A DNA stretch of 64,000 nucleotides from Todiramphus chloris collaris (Eukaryota; Chordata; Aves; Coraciiformes; Alcedinidae): the NCBI GenBank assembly GCA_025345505.1, contig JANVCC010000261.1:4164929-4228928 (forward strand). The letters are read 5' to 3'. The notes under the pieces were generated by a model. It saw only the letters and a list, made by a program, of their open reading frames with translations. It did no database searches and had not been told where the DNA came from. Below, piece after piece: positions 38,232 through 50,555 of this stretch; positions within the stretch are counted from its first letter, which is position 1; each line of letters starts with the position of its first letter. The position numbers were made by a program, and so were the translations under genes.

Positions 38232-39165
38232 CTCTCTAATTATAAAAACCCTATTATCCTATGAAACATACTGTGTTGGGGATATGCTCTGCTGAGGTTA
38301 CAGGTATTTTGCCATTCCTCTTATGTCACATCAGACTGGGAACTTTACATATCTCCATCATGTTAATGTTAATAACTGCACAATGTAGAGTTGCATCCCC
38401 CACACCAGAAAAAATTAACTTTGTAGTTCTCAGATGTCTTAGCTTCTAAGATGTGTCAGTATGATATTCCTCAACTCATTTTACTCTTGTCTTTCCTGTC
38501 ATTTACCTGAGGATTTCAGTAGGGTTTTCAAAATATGACTTGCTTCTTCCTGCCTACCACTCCTCTATCTCAGTCTTCCCCTCAAAGTTGATTTCATGGA
38601 TTGTCAAGGATTTCCCAGTTACCGTAGACAGGGAGCTGCAGTATGTGGTAGATCAGAGAAAGCAGAAAGCCCATTAGCTGTAGATCAGGGCAAGGGCAGA
38701 GCATGCATTTGGTAGGTACCCTGACGGGTCTATCATCTCTGAGGTTCTCCAAAGGCCAGGGGGTTGTTGAAGAGGGTAATGAGAGAAGAACTGCAGAAAC
38801 ATTCCAGTCAGCTGGAAAAACTTACAGGAGTTTTCAGTGAGTAGGAAACTGGGAAAAACCCACTGGACATCACACAAAGGAGGGGGAAGTCAGTGCGCTG
38901 CTGAAAGATGGTGGAAAAGTGGATGCCCTTGGGTCAGGAAGACCAAGTCAAAGGCTTGAGGAAACAGATTGTGTGTTCAAACTCTTTTTGAATCTAATGA
39001 ATATTAACTATAGTTTAAGGAAAAGCCTTCAGTTCTAAGTAGGCTCCTATTTTAACTGGATCAATTCACATGCTTATAACTACAATGATTTGAAGGTATG
39101 TGATTTGTAAATATCAAGTAATATGAAATCTAGCATACTGCATAGTTTTTGCTTTTGAATAGTAT

Positions 39166-39209
39166 CAGCCAATTTTATTGGCTGTTGCACATCATCTGTA
39201 TTTCAGATG
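39166..39209. repeat. Paired small hairpins with CCAAT boxes
   Basis: CAGCCAAT-TTT-ATTGGCTG (39166-39184) is a perfect 8-bp stem with a CCAAT box on each strand. It is followed at 39193-39209 by CATCTG-TATTT-CAGATG. Both sit in an AT-rich block that might be regulatory, though this is speculative. Confidence 0.7.
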
Positions 39210-41472
39210 CATACATAAAATTGTCTTTTGTTTGTAGATTAATATAATTACAAAACATCAGATGTTTCATTCTAACATAAAATACACCATGATGGTCAAG
39301 ATACTGTTGTAACATCCACACATTGAATAGCGAAGGGGTACACAGAGCTTTTTATCAAAATGAAGCAAGTTCCAAAGACCTGTGGAACCCTTTGCCCTCA
39401 GGTGAGCTGGCACAGACTGCAACACATATTTTGGAGTCTGAGGGAATGTTTAATACACGTAAAAAGCTATGCTTTCATTTCTGTTAATGCCAAAGCTCAA
39501 AACATGTGTTTCAAATTCCACAACTGTACCAGGTACTTGGAGATCACAGCCTACTGTTTTGCCTTTGTAGATGCCTTTTGCACGCGCCAATAATGCAGTT
39601 GGATCACAAATAGAAAAACACAAACAGAGAAATCAGGGGAAAAAAAAAAGTCACTTGCTTGTTTTAGAGATGTGGCTGAAGTACCTTACAAGGTCAAATC
39701 TGGGACAACATCATACAGAGTTATATTGTGCACAACTTCATAACCATTCACAGAGTAGCATTTCTGGTGGCAAACTGCTCCTAAATAACATTTTCCTGAG
39801 CATCACAAGGATATACAATTAATCTTGTTTGCTGGGCATCATTCCTTCACTTCGGGCAGTGAGCAGAAGACCCTAATGTGCAGTTATAGAAAATACCCTT
39901 TCAGTGTTTTTCCCTTGGCACACACACAGAAAATTCAACTAGTGGCTCTGGAGGAATCTCAAGTCTGCCACATAGGTGGTCTGCTGACTGCTGGAGAAGT
40001 CTGGATACCTTTATATTTGGGACATAATTTTTCTGTCACACTGCACTCGCTGCTCAGAAATTCCAAACTCACTCTTTAAATCAAGCCTGAGGTTTCTCAA
40101 ACACATAGTTTGAAAAAATCCTGAGGAATTATTTTTAGCGTTACCACAGAAAGGGTCAGAGAATCCCAGCAGAGGTGAGGCTTAGCCTATGTATATGTAT
40201 GGCAGCTATGAGATTCCTAGGTGACTATAGGTGACACTTTTTCTATAGCTTGTCACAAAAAGTCTCATTTCTTCCAGTCTGAACTCTGCTTCAGTCATCA
40301 CAGAGCTAAATGCTATGTCTTTGCCAAAAAAATAAAGCAAAAAAGAATTCCCCAAACAGTAAGCAGGACTGAGACTCAAACCAGAACATTCATGTTACAG
40401 AGTACGTGCGTGTGTGTCTGTACACACTCTGACACCTACACATGCACACACAGGCAAGTATCCCTGTTGTGCACTAAAAACAGGTAGTATCTGGGGTGTG
40501 TAGAAACAAAGCATTATCTTTCACACAAAAAGCAGCTATTCACTTCATACACAGTGCCTCTTTTGGGAGACAGATATCAGACAAATAGAAAGAGAAATTG
40601 AATGGGAAAGGAAAAAAAAAAAATGAAAACAGCAGCAGAATAAGAGCATAGCCCAAATATAGTCTGGTCTGGAGAAGGAGCAGTCATGCTGCTGAAAATA
40701 AATTAAATCTGAGACAAAGAAACAAAGTCCTTGCTATTCACTCCTGGAAAAATGCAATTCTTATCTGAGCATCTCTGTTCTTGGATCTTACGGAAGGGAC
40801 TTCAAACTCAGCTCACCAAACAGAAACCTGCATTGCCCACGATGATTGTTAGAAAATGCCAATATTCTTAGGAAATATATTTATATTCTGTAAAAACCTG
40901 AAATATTTGTAGTGCCAAAACTACTGATGATTCTATAATTATGCGTAAAATGGAATTTGTTGATGCTGAACAAATGAGCAGCAGAAGTTATCTCAGTTCA
41001 ATAAAACTAGGTCATTGCATATGATAATGCCATTTTTCATTAGGACACTTACTGAACTCTTCTTCAAGATAGACAACTACATAGAGCAGAAGCTCAGTTT
41101 TCTTCCAATTCCTCTGCTCTTTCCAAATGCTTTTGACAGCTTTTAAAGGTGTTATCACTATGAGAACAGATCAAGTTCAAGACTTGCATCATGCTGTAGG
41201 TCTAGACTGTGTTTACATTATAGACTAATCTTGAAACCAAGAAAATTTGCATCCAGTTGGAGATGGAGTAATCCAGAACTACCAGCATTGTGGCAGTGTT
41301 TCAACAAAGCCACACTCAAATATAACTCAGAAAGGAAGAGATGCACACAGAGAGGAAGAATTCCAGCATGGAAAGTAATGCATCTTTCATTAACCTCAAG
41401 AAAAGTTAAATTGCTATGAATGGTACCCTAAGCCTGATTTCAGATGGATAGCTTAATCATTACTGTCATATA

Positions 41473-41512
41473 TGATCATAGAATCATAGGATAACAGAAG
41501 ATACCTTGCACT
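41473..41512 (-). mobile_element. Short CR1 3' tail fragment
   Basis: ATGATCATAGAATCATAGGA is the reverse complement of the ATTCTATGAT repeat that ends many CR1 copies. The following AGAAGATACCTTGCACTG is compatible with the adjacent CR1 3' UTR (AAGGACCTT on this strand) but much decayed. Only about 40 nt can be claimed. Confidence 0.5.
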
Positions 41513-43947
41513 GAAAGAAAAATTTGTGTCTAAAACAAGCCAGTAGTCAAGGAACCCAAAGAAAGGAGGGATCTATCAAGGAGAAATATCAACATTATAC
41601 TCAGGAACCTATTTGCTCCAGTTCCACATTGTTTACAGATAAATTAGCTCCATAGTAGATAACAAAAGGAGCACAACCGAACGATAAACTGTGGTCATAC
41701 ACAGAAAAGCTGAGGCTACCTTCTCGTTTCCGGGTGTGTATTCCAGAATATGTAGGTGGATAGCATCTCTCTGTCCACCTTTTTTAGGAAATGTCTTCAC
41801 AAACCCAAGATATGACATTGATACAGTTCAGACTCTTCTACAAATGTTTCCCCAAGAGAAACCATCTGACGGGCAGTGGTTTTAGGAATTTACCTCCTTT
41901 AGTTCAGAATTGCTTCAGGTGACTCAAGAGACTATACAAGCAATGCATACTAAGCAATGGATATTTGGCTTGAGTTGCTAATATTTCTCTGAAGTGGAGT
42001 CTGCTAGTCTTCCAAAAGAAGGTGTCAAATCCCTTTTGAATAGAACCACTCTCATAACTCATGATATGACATCCAGTGGAAATAAACAAATTACTTCAAA
42101 GACCAAGTATTCACATTTGATTCAAAAAGTAGGTCTGTAAAAATGAATCACAACTAAAGTTCCAGCCAATTTGCATTTGCATATATGTAAATTGAGAAAT
42201 TAAATAAAAAAGCAAAGATTCCATGGAAAAAAATGGCATTATTGCCTATACTAGTTAAACACATCATGGCCCTTGTTTTACTTTCTAGTCTGCCAAATAG
42301 AAATACAGCACATAGCTTATAAATTTCAGTATGATAGGCTCCTGTTCATGATTTTAAAAAAAGGGAGGGCTCAGCTGTTTGTGGCAGGTACTTATGCTTT
42401 TTTTTTTTAATACACATTTTTCCTATAGCATTCAATAGCATAGTCACTATCCAATGAAATTATAGCAAGAAAAACCCTTATGGCTTGTATGAGAGAAATA
42501 TGTCTAACATAATCCATCTTGGTAATCTCACTCAGTTAAAGACTCTGATTTAAAGAAATCCTTTAATGACCACCAAAGGGCATATTTGAACCATTCACTT
42601 TGTCCATCAAGGAACACTACACTTAGTGCTAAGTGTGAGCGTAACTGTTTTGATGAATCTGAATTGTGAAGAAAAACAAAAGGTTTTATGTTATTAAGAA
42701 ATTATTTTATATGAATAATCACCTAAATCTTCTCTTCATGGATATTTACACTCTTTTTTTCTAAAGGTGGACTTTTGCAAGGTTCTCAAGGTAACCACTA
42801 ATAAGCATGTTACAAATCCTCTGCTTTTGCCAACCCACCCTGGATATATGTTGCTAAAGCCCCCAGCTGCAGAGCCTTGGCTCTTTACTCAGGCTCTAAA
42901 ACTTTCGCTGTTCACTTTGGGTCCCTGATATGTCAACTAAGAGGGCAGCTGACAGATACACTGGGACCAATCCCAAACTCAGGCTGCTGTGGTCCCACAT
43001 ACTTGGATGAGCTGCCTTGGAGCATGTAAGCCTCTAGTTAGTGTGCGTTACAAACCCTCCCAATCTCAAGAGCCTGATCCACAGAGGTTATGAGATTTTA
43101 AAACAGCCAGCGAAAGAGCTTTGGCTTCAGTTTTACAACAGCTCATGTTTTGTAGCTGCATTCAAACCCTTCCTGTCAGTCTAAAGGAGGCTATCACCTT
43201 GAGTGCTCTCCACTCCTGTCAATAGCTGTCAATGTTAAAGGCACTCAAGGATTCCTAGCTGCAATATCAAAGGGATGCTTTAACCAGCAGAACTAAATTG
43301 AAGCAATGTACATTTTCCTTCTGGGAGTAAAATTTGGGCTGCAGATCATCTTGTCTTTCAAACTAGCTTAAATTAATGAAACAATCAGAAGCTACTTATT
43401 TATTTGATGCAGGCCTGCACATCAGAGAAACACTTGAGTGAATAATTGCAAATTGCAGAACTGTACTCTGTTTAGCCTCATGCTCCTATGGTTTCTTTAC
43501 TCCACACATGTATGACAATTTGTATTACGTGTGCTAAGTCAGGACCAACTCAGTGACAATGTGCGGGGTTTTATTACTATAATTTGCCTCAGAATAATTT
43601 TGTGGAAATAAATTGTGGAGAAAATCTGCAGGGCTGCATTTTCACTTGAAATTATAGTCTGTCTTGGCTACCAGTACAGCAACACTTGGATTGCTCTATT
43701 GGTCAGTTGCTGCTCGAGTCTTCAACTTGAATAAAAGAACAGAGAAGCTGAATCACTTTCAAAAGTTTGAGCACATCCATGGTACACACAAATACAAGAC
43801 CTGTAAAGGAAAATGGGACAGGGGTTTGTACAACAAATAGGAACTAAAAAAATACTCTTCCAAATGAGAAAAAGCATAATGACTGTTGTTGCCAAGATCT
43901 TGAGTTTTGAAGGTAAACTAAAACCCACTAAATTCCATTAATAAAAT
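41513..43947. other. Unique sequence, no gene seen
   Basis: Nothing coding or repetitive is recognised. ACACTTAG-TG-CTAAGTGT (42619-42636) is a perfect 8-bp hairpin. TGCAGGCCTGCA (43408-43419) is a 12-bp palindrome within an AT-rich block that might be a conserved non-coding element. Confidence 0.6.
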
Positions 43948-43968
43948 GGGGGGGTGGGGGGGGGGTGG
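43948..43968 (+). repeat. G-rich run with quadruplex potential
   Basis: G7-T-G10-T-GG. This is almost the same arrangement as 29298-29314 (G7-T-G5-A-G3). Either is long enough to form an intramolecular G-quadruplex with one-base loops. Confidence 0.8.
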
Positions 43969-46900
43969 ACACAAGAGGAAAAGAAAGGAGAAAGAAAAAG
44001 AAAAATGGCAGCAGTAATAGAATAGCCAACTGGAATAGATATTTCCTTTATGGAAAAACTGTGGCTTAGATTTCCCTTTGGAGTCCTCCTTAAATGACAA
44101 TTTTCAGGAAATGTTATGAGAACACAGACTCAAAAAAAAAAAAAAAAAAAGTGCTTTGAAAGTATTCCTGTTCAGTCTGAAATGCTCATATTTACGCTCA
44201 TAAAAAGTGCATCTCCTTTTTTGACACAATGCCCACAAGAGCCCCCAGAAAAGGAGGTAGTGCTGTTGTAATTTTTTTTTTCCACTGACACGTGGAAGGG
44301 CTTTATTTTTCCCACCAGCTATGTGCTGTATTGAGTTTGTCAGTTCTCCAGAGCACTGCTCTGAAGAGCATTATTTCCTCTCCTCAAAAAAAAATAGGAG
44401 CTAAAAATAGTTTAAAAAGAACAGTTGCCATTTGAAAAATGAACAGACCTCATTTCAATAGATAAAGCTTATCTGGTAACAATTACACTTATACTGAATA
44501 AGTTAAAATGTAGCTGCTTCTTCAGCCCTAGTTAGAGAAAGATGAAGATTTTTTTGTCTTAACGTATTTGATATGGACACCTTGTGCAGTGTGCATCTGC
44601 ATCTGCAGTGTTTAAAATTTCTCAGATGGAGAAATATCTCCATTGTTTGTTCCCATGTGGAAGCTCATCCTCCTCCCAGTAGCTCATGGGACCAGACAAA
44701 GCCAAGCCAAACACACCTTTTACAGTTTGATCTGTGGCTTCATCACATATTTAGTAACTCACAACCATTGATGCTCGTCTAAGAAAGTGGATGCCACAGA
44801 TCCACATACTAACACAGAGCCTTATTTTCTTTCCTCACACTCAGCTACAGAGGCTTCAGTCCCAAAATACCTACTGGGACTGTCAGCACCTTTGCTGCTT
44901 AGTAACAAGAGCTTGTGTCTAAAGAGCATCCCTATTTGCAGCAATTAAATGTATTCCAGATATTCACATGCACTATGGCTATTCCATAACATAAACATAT
45001 TGGATTATGAAGAGATTTAACTTTTCTGAGCCACTGTCATCATGCTACCCTTTGATTTTAAAAATAATAGTAGTCATATATCACTTCATAGATGTGTGGA
45101 TCCATGTTTAACAGGATTCCTTGAGGGATGCTAAAAAGACCCATCAAGAGAGAAGCTTCAGGGACACAGACCGAAGGTTGATAAATGCTTTCCACATGCT
45201 GGGTGCATTGGGGAAAAAAAGAAACAACAACAGCAGCCTTTGTATCCTTGACCCTTTGCCTACTGTGCATTTTGGACAATCATATGTGTGCAATCAGAGC
45301 CTAATGAGAGCCTGCATGACTTGCCAAAGCAAAAGTTTGATCTCAGTCAAAAAGTGACTTCTGCAAGAGATGGAGGATTAGGAAAAATGTATTCCAATTT
45401 CTCGTCAGGCCAATGTTAATGAAGCTGAGGAAGTTATCTTGCCCTGTAGCATCAATATTTGTAAAAAACAACCCTGTGCTGAAGTACTGAATTACACAAC
45501 CAAGTGCTGTGCCAAAAAAGCTCTCAGTGGCATGGTCACATCAGACTCTTCCCCACTATAACAGGGGATGCTGCAGCTGCTTACATCTGCACTGAACTGC
45601 CACAATAGCTGATTTTTGGCTGAGTCCCAGGGGAGACTCTGTAAGCCTAATAATGAATATTTTGTTTGGTTGGGGTTTTTAAGAAAACAAAACAAAACAA
45701 CCCAAGATTTCTACGGATTTCAACTGTCTAAATGCATCACGTGACTCAGAAAGTCTCTAGGTTTTAGCAGCTCCTGGAATTTCATACTGTAATCTCCACA
45801 TATAGTTTAAATATACTATTTGAATAGGGAATGTAGCCCAGCCCTCATACAAGCAGCACTCTGCAGAAGATGCTAAACATTCAGCTCTTTACTATAGCAC
45901 TGTAAATAAAATAACAGGCCTAATATCCCCACCACTGGCTAATTTAACAAGATTGCAAGGAGGTGCTTGAAAACGGAGCAAACAGTCTTCACGTTTTCCT
46001 TCACAGAACAGCTGATGCCTGCATCCACAGAAAACTCGTCAGCTAAAGAGCTGGGAACAGCTTCTCAGGTGCACAGTGAGTTTTGCAGATCTGCCCTTCC
46101 ACCCTCTACTTCTGCCCACCAAGCAAGTCAGCCTGTGCTACAGAAATGAGAACAAGATGTTCGTGCCTTGAACTCAGCTAACGTGTGGAGTGCTGAGACA
46201 CGGTGTACGTTCAGGGGTTGGGCACCATTAACGTTAATGAAAGGCTAGGATGTACACCCACAAGTTTTTACAGATGATGCATTAATGGATATGCATCATA
46301 CTTCCTAAGGGCACTAAATCGGCAAAATGGCAAACCCAGGGTTAGACAGCTCTCACTAGAACACAATACACTGAACAGCTCGTTTCTTTGAGCAAATGGA
46401 TTTGTGTGAAGGAAAGAAAAACTTGGGACAATACATGTGTGGAATGAATATAAACCACTCTGCTTCTGACCATGAAATCTTACTTTAATGTTTTCAGTGC
46501 TCACAGTTTATTGGGATTTGGGTTTTTCTTAATTTCCCTTATTTTATTTTTTTCTGGAGGGGGAGAGAGGCAATATAAAAGCCCAGAGGAAAATAACCAA
46601 AACAAAAAGAAAAGAAAAAAAAAATCATAAAAGCATTTGAAGAGGAAAATATGGCACTCAGACATAGCATGCCCAACAAAAGAAATACCATAGAGTGTAG
46701 TCATATACCAGCATTAAGTGATTTAAGAGTGCCCCTCCTGACTGTTACTGTCACATTGCTCTAACAATGGGCTGGCATGAGGGGAGAGAAGAATATATTC
46801 TGATTTTCTATTCCTTTTTAGTGGGCCATTAAGTCTGCCTTCAGTTACACATGTGCAATGCTGCAGTTCCTCCGTGGGGCCTTGGGTTGCACAGTCACCT

Positions 46901-48789
46901 GTAAATAATATTTCTTTGGAGGCAGATAAACTGTTAAGAAAGAACAGCACATGTAATTTTCTTACACTTTCAAAACAACATGCTTGACCTCAAAAGACAG
47001 CAATTTAACTTATTTTATTTCTGATGTGAGGAAGGGCATTTGCCAACAGGTGCCCTGAGGTTCTCCAGCCTTTGGTCCCTCCCATTTGAGCTGCCACTTT
47101 TCCTCCAGAGGAGCATCTCTGCCTCCCCCAGAGAGGGAAGAGGGCCAGGACTGCAGGTCTGCAGCTGCCTCTGAGCGCACCTCAGCCACCACCTGACAAT
47201 GGCCCTGTTGCTGTAGGGGAGAGGGAGGTCAAGGAAAGGGGATTATCTCAGACTGTGGCCATCTCCCAAAAGGCTGGGCCAACCGAACATGCTGTGGTTG
47301 GCTAAATCTTGAAAACTGGAGATGTTGGGACACCATGGAAGAACTGCACCCTGTCCATCGCTGGGAATTTCGATCTCCCTTCTAAAGCCTCAGCGACCAA
47401 CTTAAGGCGGCAGGTTCACTTCAGGGGCCAGGCCAGTACAAATTAGATATTAAACTGTATAACGTATAGATGCTTTTGTCCTCCTCATCCCTTGTCCCAC
47501 AGATCTAGCAAAGTCTGGCTTATTATTCAAACTTTTCCCCAAGGTCTGGCTTTACTGAGAATTTTCTTGCTGTACATCTCAACCGCATTGCCTCTTCCAA
47601 GCTTGTTTACTACGGGGTTTCTCAATATGATCTTTCCATTCCAGTTATCCCCATGCAAACACAGAATTCATTTTCTCACCTCGGCTTACATACTTGTTGG
47701 TGCTAGTTGGTATGGTTTGGTAGTAGCACAAAATTTAATGGAGGCTTTAACGTAAGTTGACTGAATAGAAATGTATTTCTCTACAGCGTAGCAGACACTA
47801 TTAACTTACTAGATTCCCTGTACACTGCTACAAATAACAAATAACACTGAGAAATTTCTATGCAAAAAGGTGTAAGCTTTTTTCATAGGTTGCATTTCTG
47901 TACCTTCATCAAGACAATGCATTAAGAATGCAACATAATGTATCTCGCCTCATTTTCACTGGGATATCTGTAGGGAGAGGACTGTGATTCCCTCAGTCCT
48001 TTCAATGGAACCAAAATCCATTGCTTCCAAATGGAAAACCAATGTCATCTTGGTTTCCCTTCTGACAGCTATTTTATATAACAGAAGGGAAGTATTATTA
48101 GTAGTACCATTGTTATTAAGCTTTAAAATTGCCTCTGCTCTATGGATCTTTTTTCTGCCTCAGAGGACAACAAAGAAACAGAGTGGTCAGAGAAGAGTTT
48201 GAAACAGATGTGGATTTCTTTCCATACTTTGGGCTTGACTGGCCCCTGGTATTAGCATATATGCTTCTGTCCAACTGGGAGAGCAGTGCATCATCATAAG
48301 CAGATGAATTTAGTCATGTTATTTCCAAGGGGTTAACAGCAGCACTCTGAGAGAGATTCTCCAGTTCCATTAATTAAAAGGGGCTTTGTAAGCAAGAAGC
48401 TATTGTTTTAAAATGCCAGATTACCCTTGTAGTTGACAAGGAGATAAGATAGTCATAGACCAGAGCTACTTTTCATTTTCATTTCCTCATTTTATTAGGT
48501 TTGAAACAGTGAGAGTGGGCTGCAGTGATTAGTACAAACAGGAGAGCCACACTTAAAAGCTGTTAGGGTTTTTGTGTATCTGTTTAAGCTCCCCAGGCAA
48601 AGAAACAAGTCTATCCTTGCATGTTTACAATGCCTGCTAAGCATAACTGACAAGCATTTCCAGGCCCAACTCTAAGGGCAGAGCTCTTGTCCAAGCCTTG
48701 GACAACTTACGTCAGATTTCTGTAATCCTCTCTGCTCTGCTATCAACAGCCATAAAAGGGTCTCCCTTGAGATAATTCCAAACACTGCT
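43969..48789. other. Unique sequence with a GC-richer patch
   Basis: A 19-nt A run lies at 44132-44150. 47040-47420 is GC-richer, with a 7-bp inverted repeat (GCCAACC...GGTTGGC, 47278-47302), but CpG is sparse and no coding frame is recognised. A 12-bp palindrome, ATTAACGTTAAT, lies at 46227-46238. A minus-strand exon-like segment at 47680-47760 was considered and rejected. Confidence 0.55.
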
Positions 48790-48990
48790 GCTAACCTTTT
48801 CTACCCGTGGCTCTGCGTTACCTTCAGTGTAAGCCTTTCCCCTTTTTCACCGCATCCAGCACAAATTTCTTGGCCTTATCTTCAAAGCTCATCACAATTT
48901 CACCCCACCCTACCTCTCCTGCTGGGTCCCGAACTGAGGTTCACTCCCACCTCGCTTCACAACGCTACGCTTTGTGCTCTGTCCCACTCA
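48790..48990 (+). mobile_element. Ancient LINE reverse-transcriptase remnant (L2/CR1-like)
   Basis: From 48848 the plus strand translates as H-RIQHKFLGLIFKAHHNF-TPPYLSCW. This fits the conserved motif near the end of the reverse-transcriptase domain of L2/CR1-group LINEs, roughly RIxFKILxLxFKALHxLAPxYLSDLL: the RI, K, L, FKA, H, and PYLS positions all agree. Just upstream, about 48780-48800, AACACTGCTGCTAACC could be the NAAARL motif that precedes it in the same domain. The frame ends in a stop soon after, and the following text seems to continue in a different frame, so the copy is decayed. The assignment rests on about 27 residues, and chance similarity cannot be fully excluded. Confidence 0.5.
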
Positions 48991-50428
48991 CAAGCCCTCA
49001 CCAGCAAAGTTGCAAGTCAAAGGCAGCTCCTGACACATAATCTGCACCCGCCCAGGCCCTCAGCTCCCAGCCCAGGGAACAAAGCGGGACTGAGCCGTAT
49101 CTAACAGTCCTGGCTGCAGGGCCCCTTCCAAACTGGGGTGCCATGCCCTGGACCCTGACACTGCTGAGGGGCTGCAGGATCACTCCTTCCAGCAGCAGAG
49201 CCGACCTCCGCTGCTCTGGAATGCTCGTGCAACTGCAGCCTTGCCTTCAATAGGTAACAGGATCTCAAGCAGTGTTGGCATTATCAAGGCAGGTTTATTA
49301 TAGTGCAATGAGGTCTGGGGATTTAGAGATTAGTGTGTGGAAGAATTTATTCTCTTACTTTTCTATCATTTAGGTCAGAGTGTAACCTCAGTTATCCAGG
49401 GAGATTTCTCAATGTGTACATTTATTATTATTTGGCATCAGACTCAGCAGCCTGATCCTTAGCTGTCAGAGATCCCCCATCTATATAATTTTTTCCGTTG
49501 CTGGGCAGTGCAGCTGATTGGCACTCAACATGCAGCTTGTAAAATAAGAGCACATTACTTCACACTGTGCGTGTGCTCCCGAGCAAGCTCCCAGCAAGAT
49601 ACCACGTACAATGTTTGCAGAAAATTGTTGACACTTCCCCTAAATGTGCTGGCTGCTAGTGTGGGCTTGCATATCTATCCACCTAATACTCAGGTTTGAC
49701 AGTAATGTGTATTCAGCATGTCAGAGGAGGTGGTACTTAAAGATACTGGCACGAGCAAGGCAGGTGGAGCCTAGGAGGTTTTCCATTGCCAACAACAGCT
49801 GCCCTTTTTACACAGTCTCTCCCTTTTTTCTCCTTCTTTTTTTTTTTTCCTGTGTGTGTGTGTACACTGAAGATTTGCTTCATTGCAAATGCTTCCAGGA
49901 AAGTAAAACTTCTGTCTACGATCCAAGTGACTTGTAGGAGTTGGCCACTGGCATTTCAAACCTGATTACCATTTTAATCATATTCATACGAGCACCCTGC
50001 CAGCCAGCTCTGTGGGCTATCTAAAGCCTCCTTATGATGGCCTCTTTCTAGCCACATCAGTCAACTACAAGCAGGATGCCAATGCTGGATGGAGATCTTC
50101 CACATGAGTTTGCATTGTGCAGAATTAAAATGGAAGTGAAATTTATAAACAGCAGTTGCACTCACGTATTGTATTTATCTTCACTGTAACAAAAATAATT
50201 TCACTTTCAGGTTTCCTATGCATGTCATTCATACATGATGGATAATTTGGCCAAGGCAACAACTAGTTCTGGCACTAAAGCTATGTGAAAAATAGCTATT
50301 CTTTTTGGACTCCTTTATGTGAGTAAATAGAAGTAAGTGATCTATTAACTCACTTCCTGATGCTATTTGTTATGTATTCATGGCAAGGACACATGAAGGT
50401 TCAGTGATTAAGAAAAGGAAAAACTTAC
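48991..50428. other. Unique sequence, no gene seen
   Basis: A T13 run adjoining (TG)6 lies at 49838-49862. 49250-49520 reads like slowly evolving non-coding DNA by composition only. No exon or repeat family is recognised. Confidence 0.5.
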
Positions 50429-50555
50429 CAATGCTGTCTACAGTTATTAATTCTTCCGAATCATGATTCATCTTGTTGAAGGACTTCATGAGGGCACCTG
50501 GCTTTGCCATGGCTTTTTTTTCTCTATTTTTGTTTGCTTTCTTTGTTTTTCTTCC
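50429..50555 (-). other. Candidate coding exon with strong-context ATG, minus strand
   Basis: On the minus strand, an ATG at 50510-50508 in the context GCCATGG opens a frame reading MAKPGALMKSFNKMN and then HDSEELITVDSI. It ends one base into a codon at the donor ATTG|GTAAGT (splice site between 50429 and 50428). The codon choice looks protein-like. The frame also stays open upstream of the ATG through a lysine-rich stretch back to a weaker possible acceptor (GTTGACAG|GGAAG, at 50555). It could therefore be a first exon starting at 50510 or a 127-nt internal exon. A TTTATAAT box lies roughly 90 nt upstream of the ATG. I recognise no protein family. The phase-1 end fits the candidate exon at 16954-17049. 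Chance exon look-alikes are common, so confidence is low. Confidence 0.27.

Larger units (their letters stand above)
34312..41472. other. Unique sequence, no gene seen
   Basis: No gene supported. The 138-codon open frame at 36270-36686 (+) has no recognisable domain. 35405-35480 (CCTTGGGCAAGCCATCTGAT...CTCATCTGTAGA) is faintly MIR-like, but too weak to call. Short CA/TG microsatellites occur at about 34944-34965, 37998-38026 and 40405-40452. Confidence 0.6.

Noticed and set aside
47040-47440. GC-richer patch as a CpG-island promoter
   Set aside because: CpG dinucleotides are sparse and there is no adjoining open first exon.
47680-47760. Minus-strand exon-like segment (acceptor ATTTCTATTCAG, donor GAG|GTGAGA)
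   Set aside because: All three frames contain a stop, and the best one stops just before the donor. It is typical of a pseudo-exon and useful as a caution for the other candidates.
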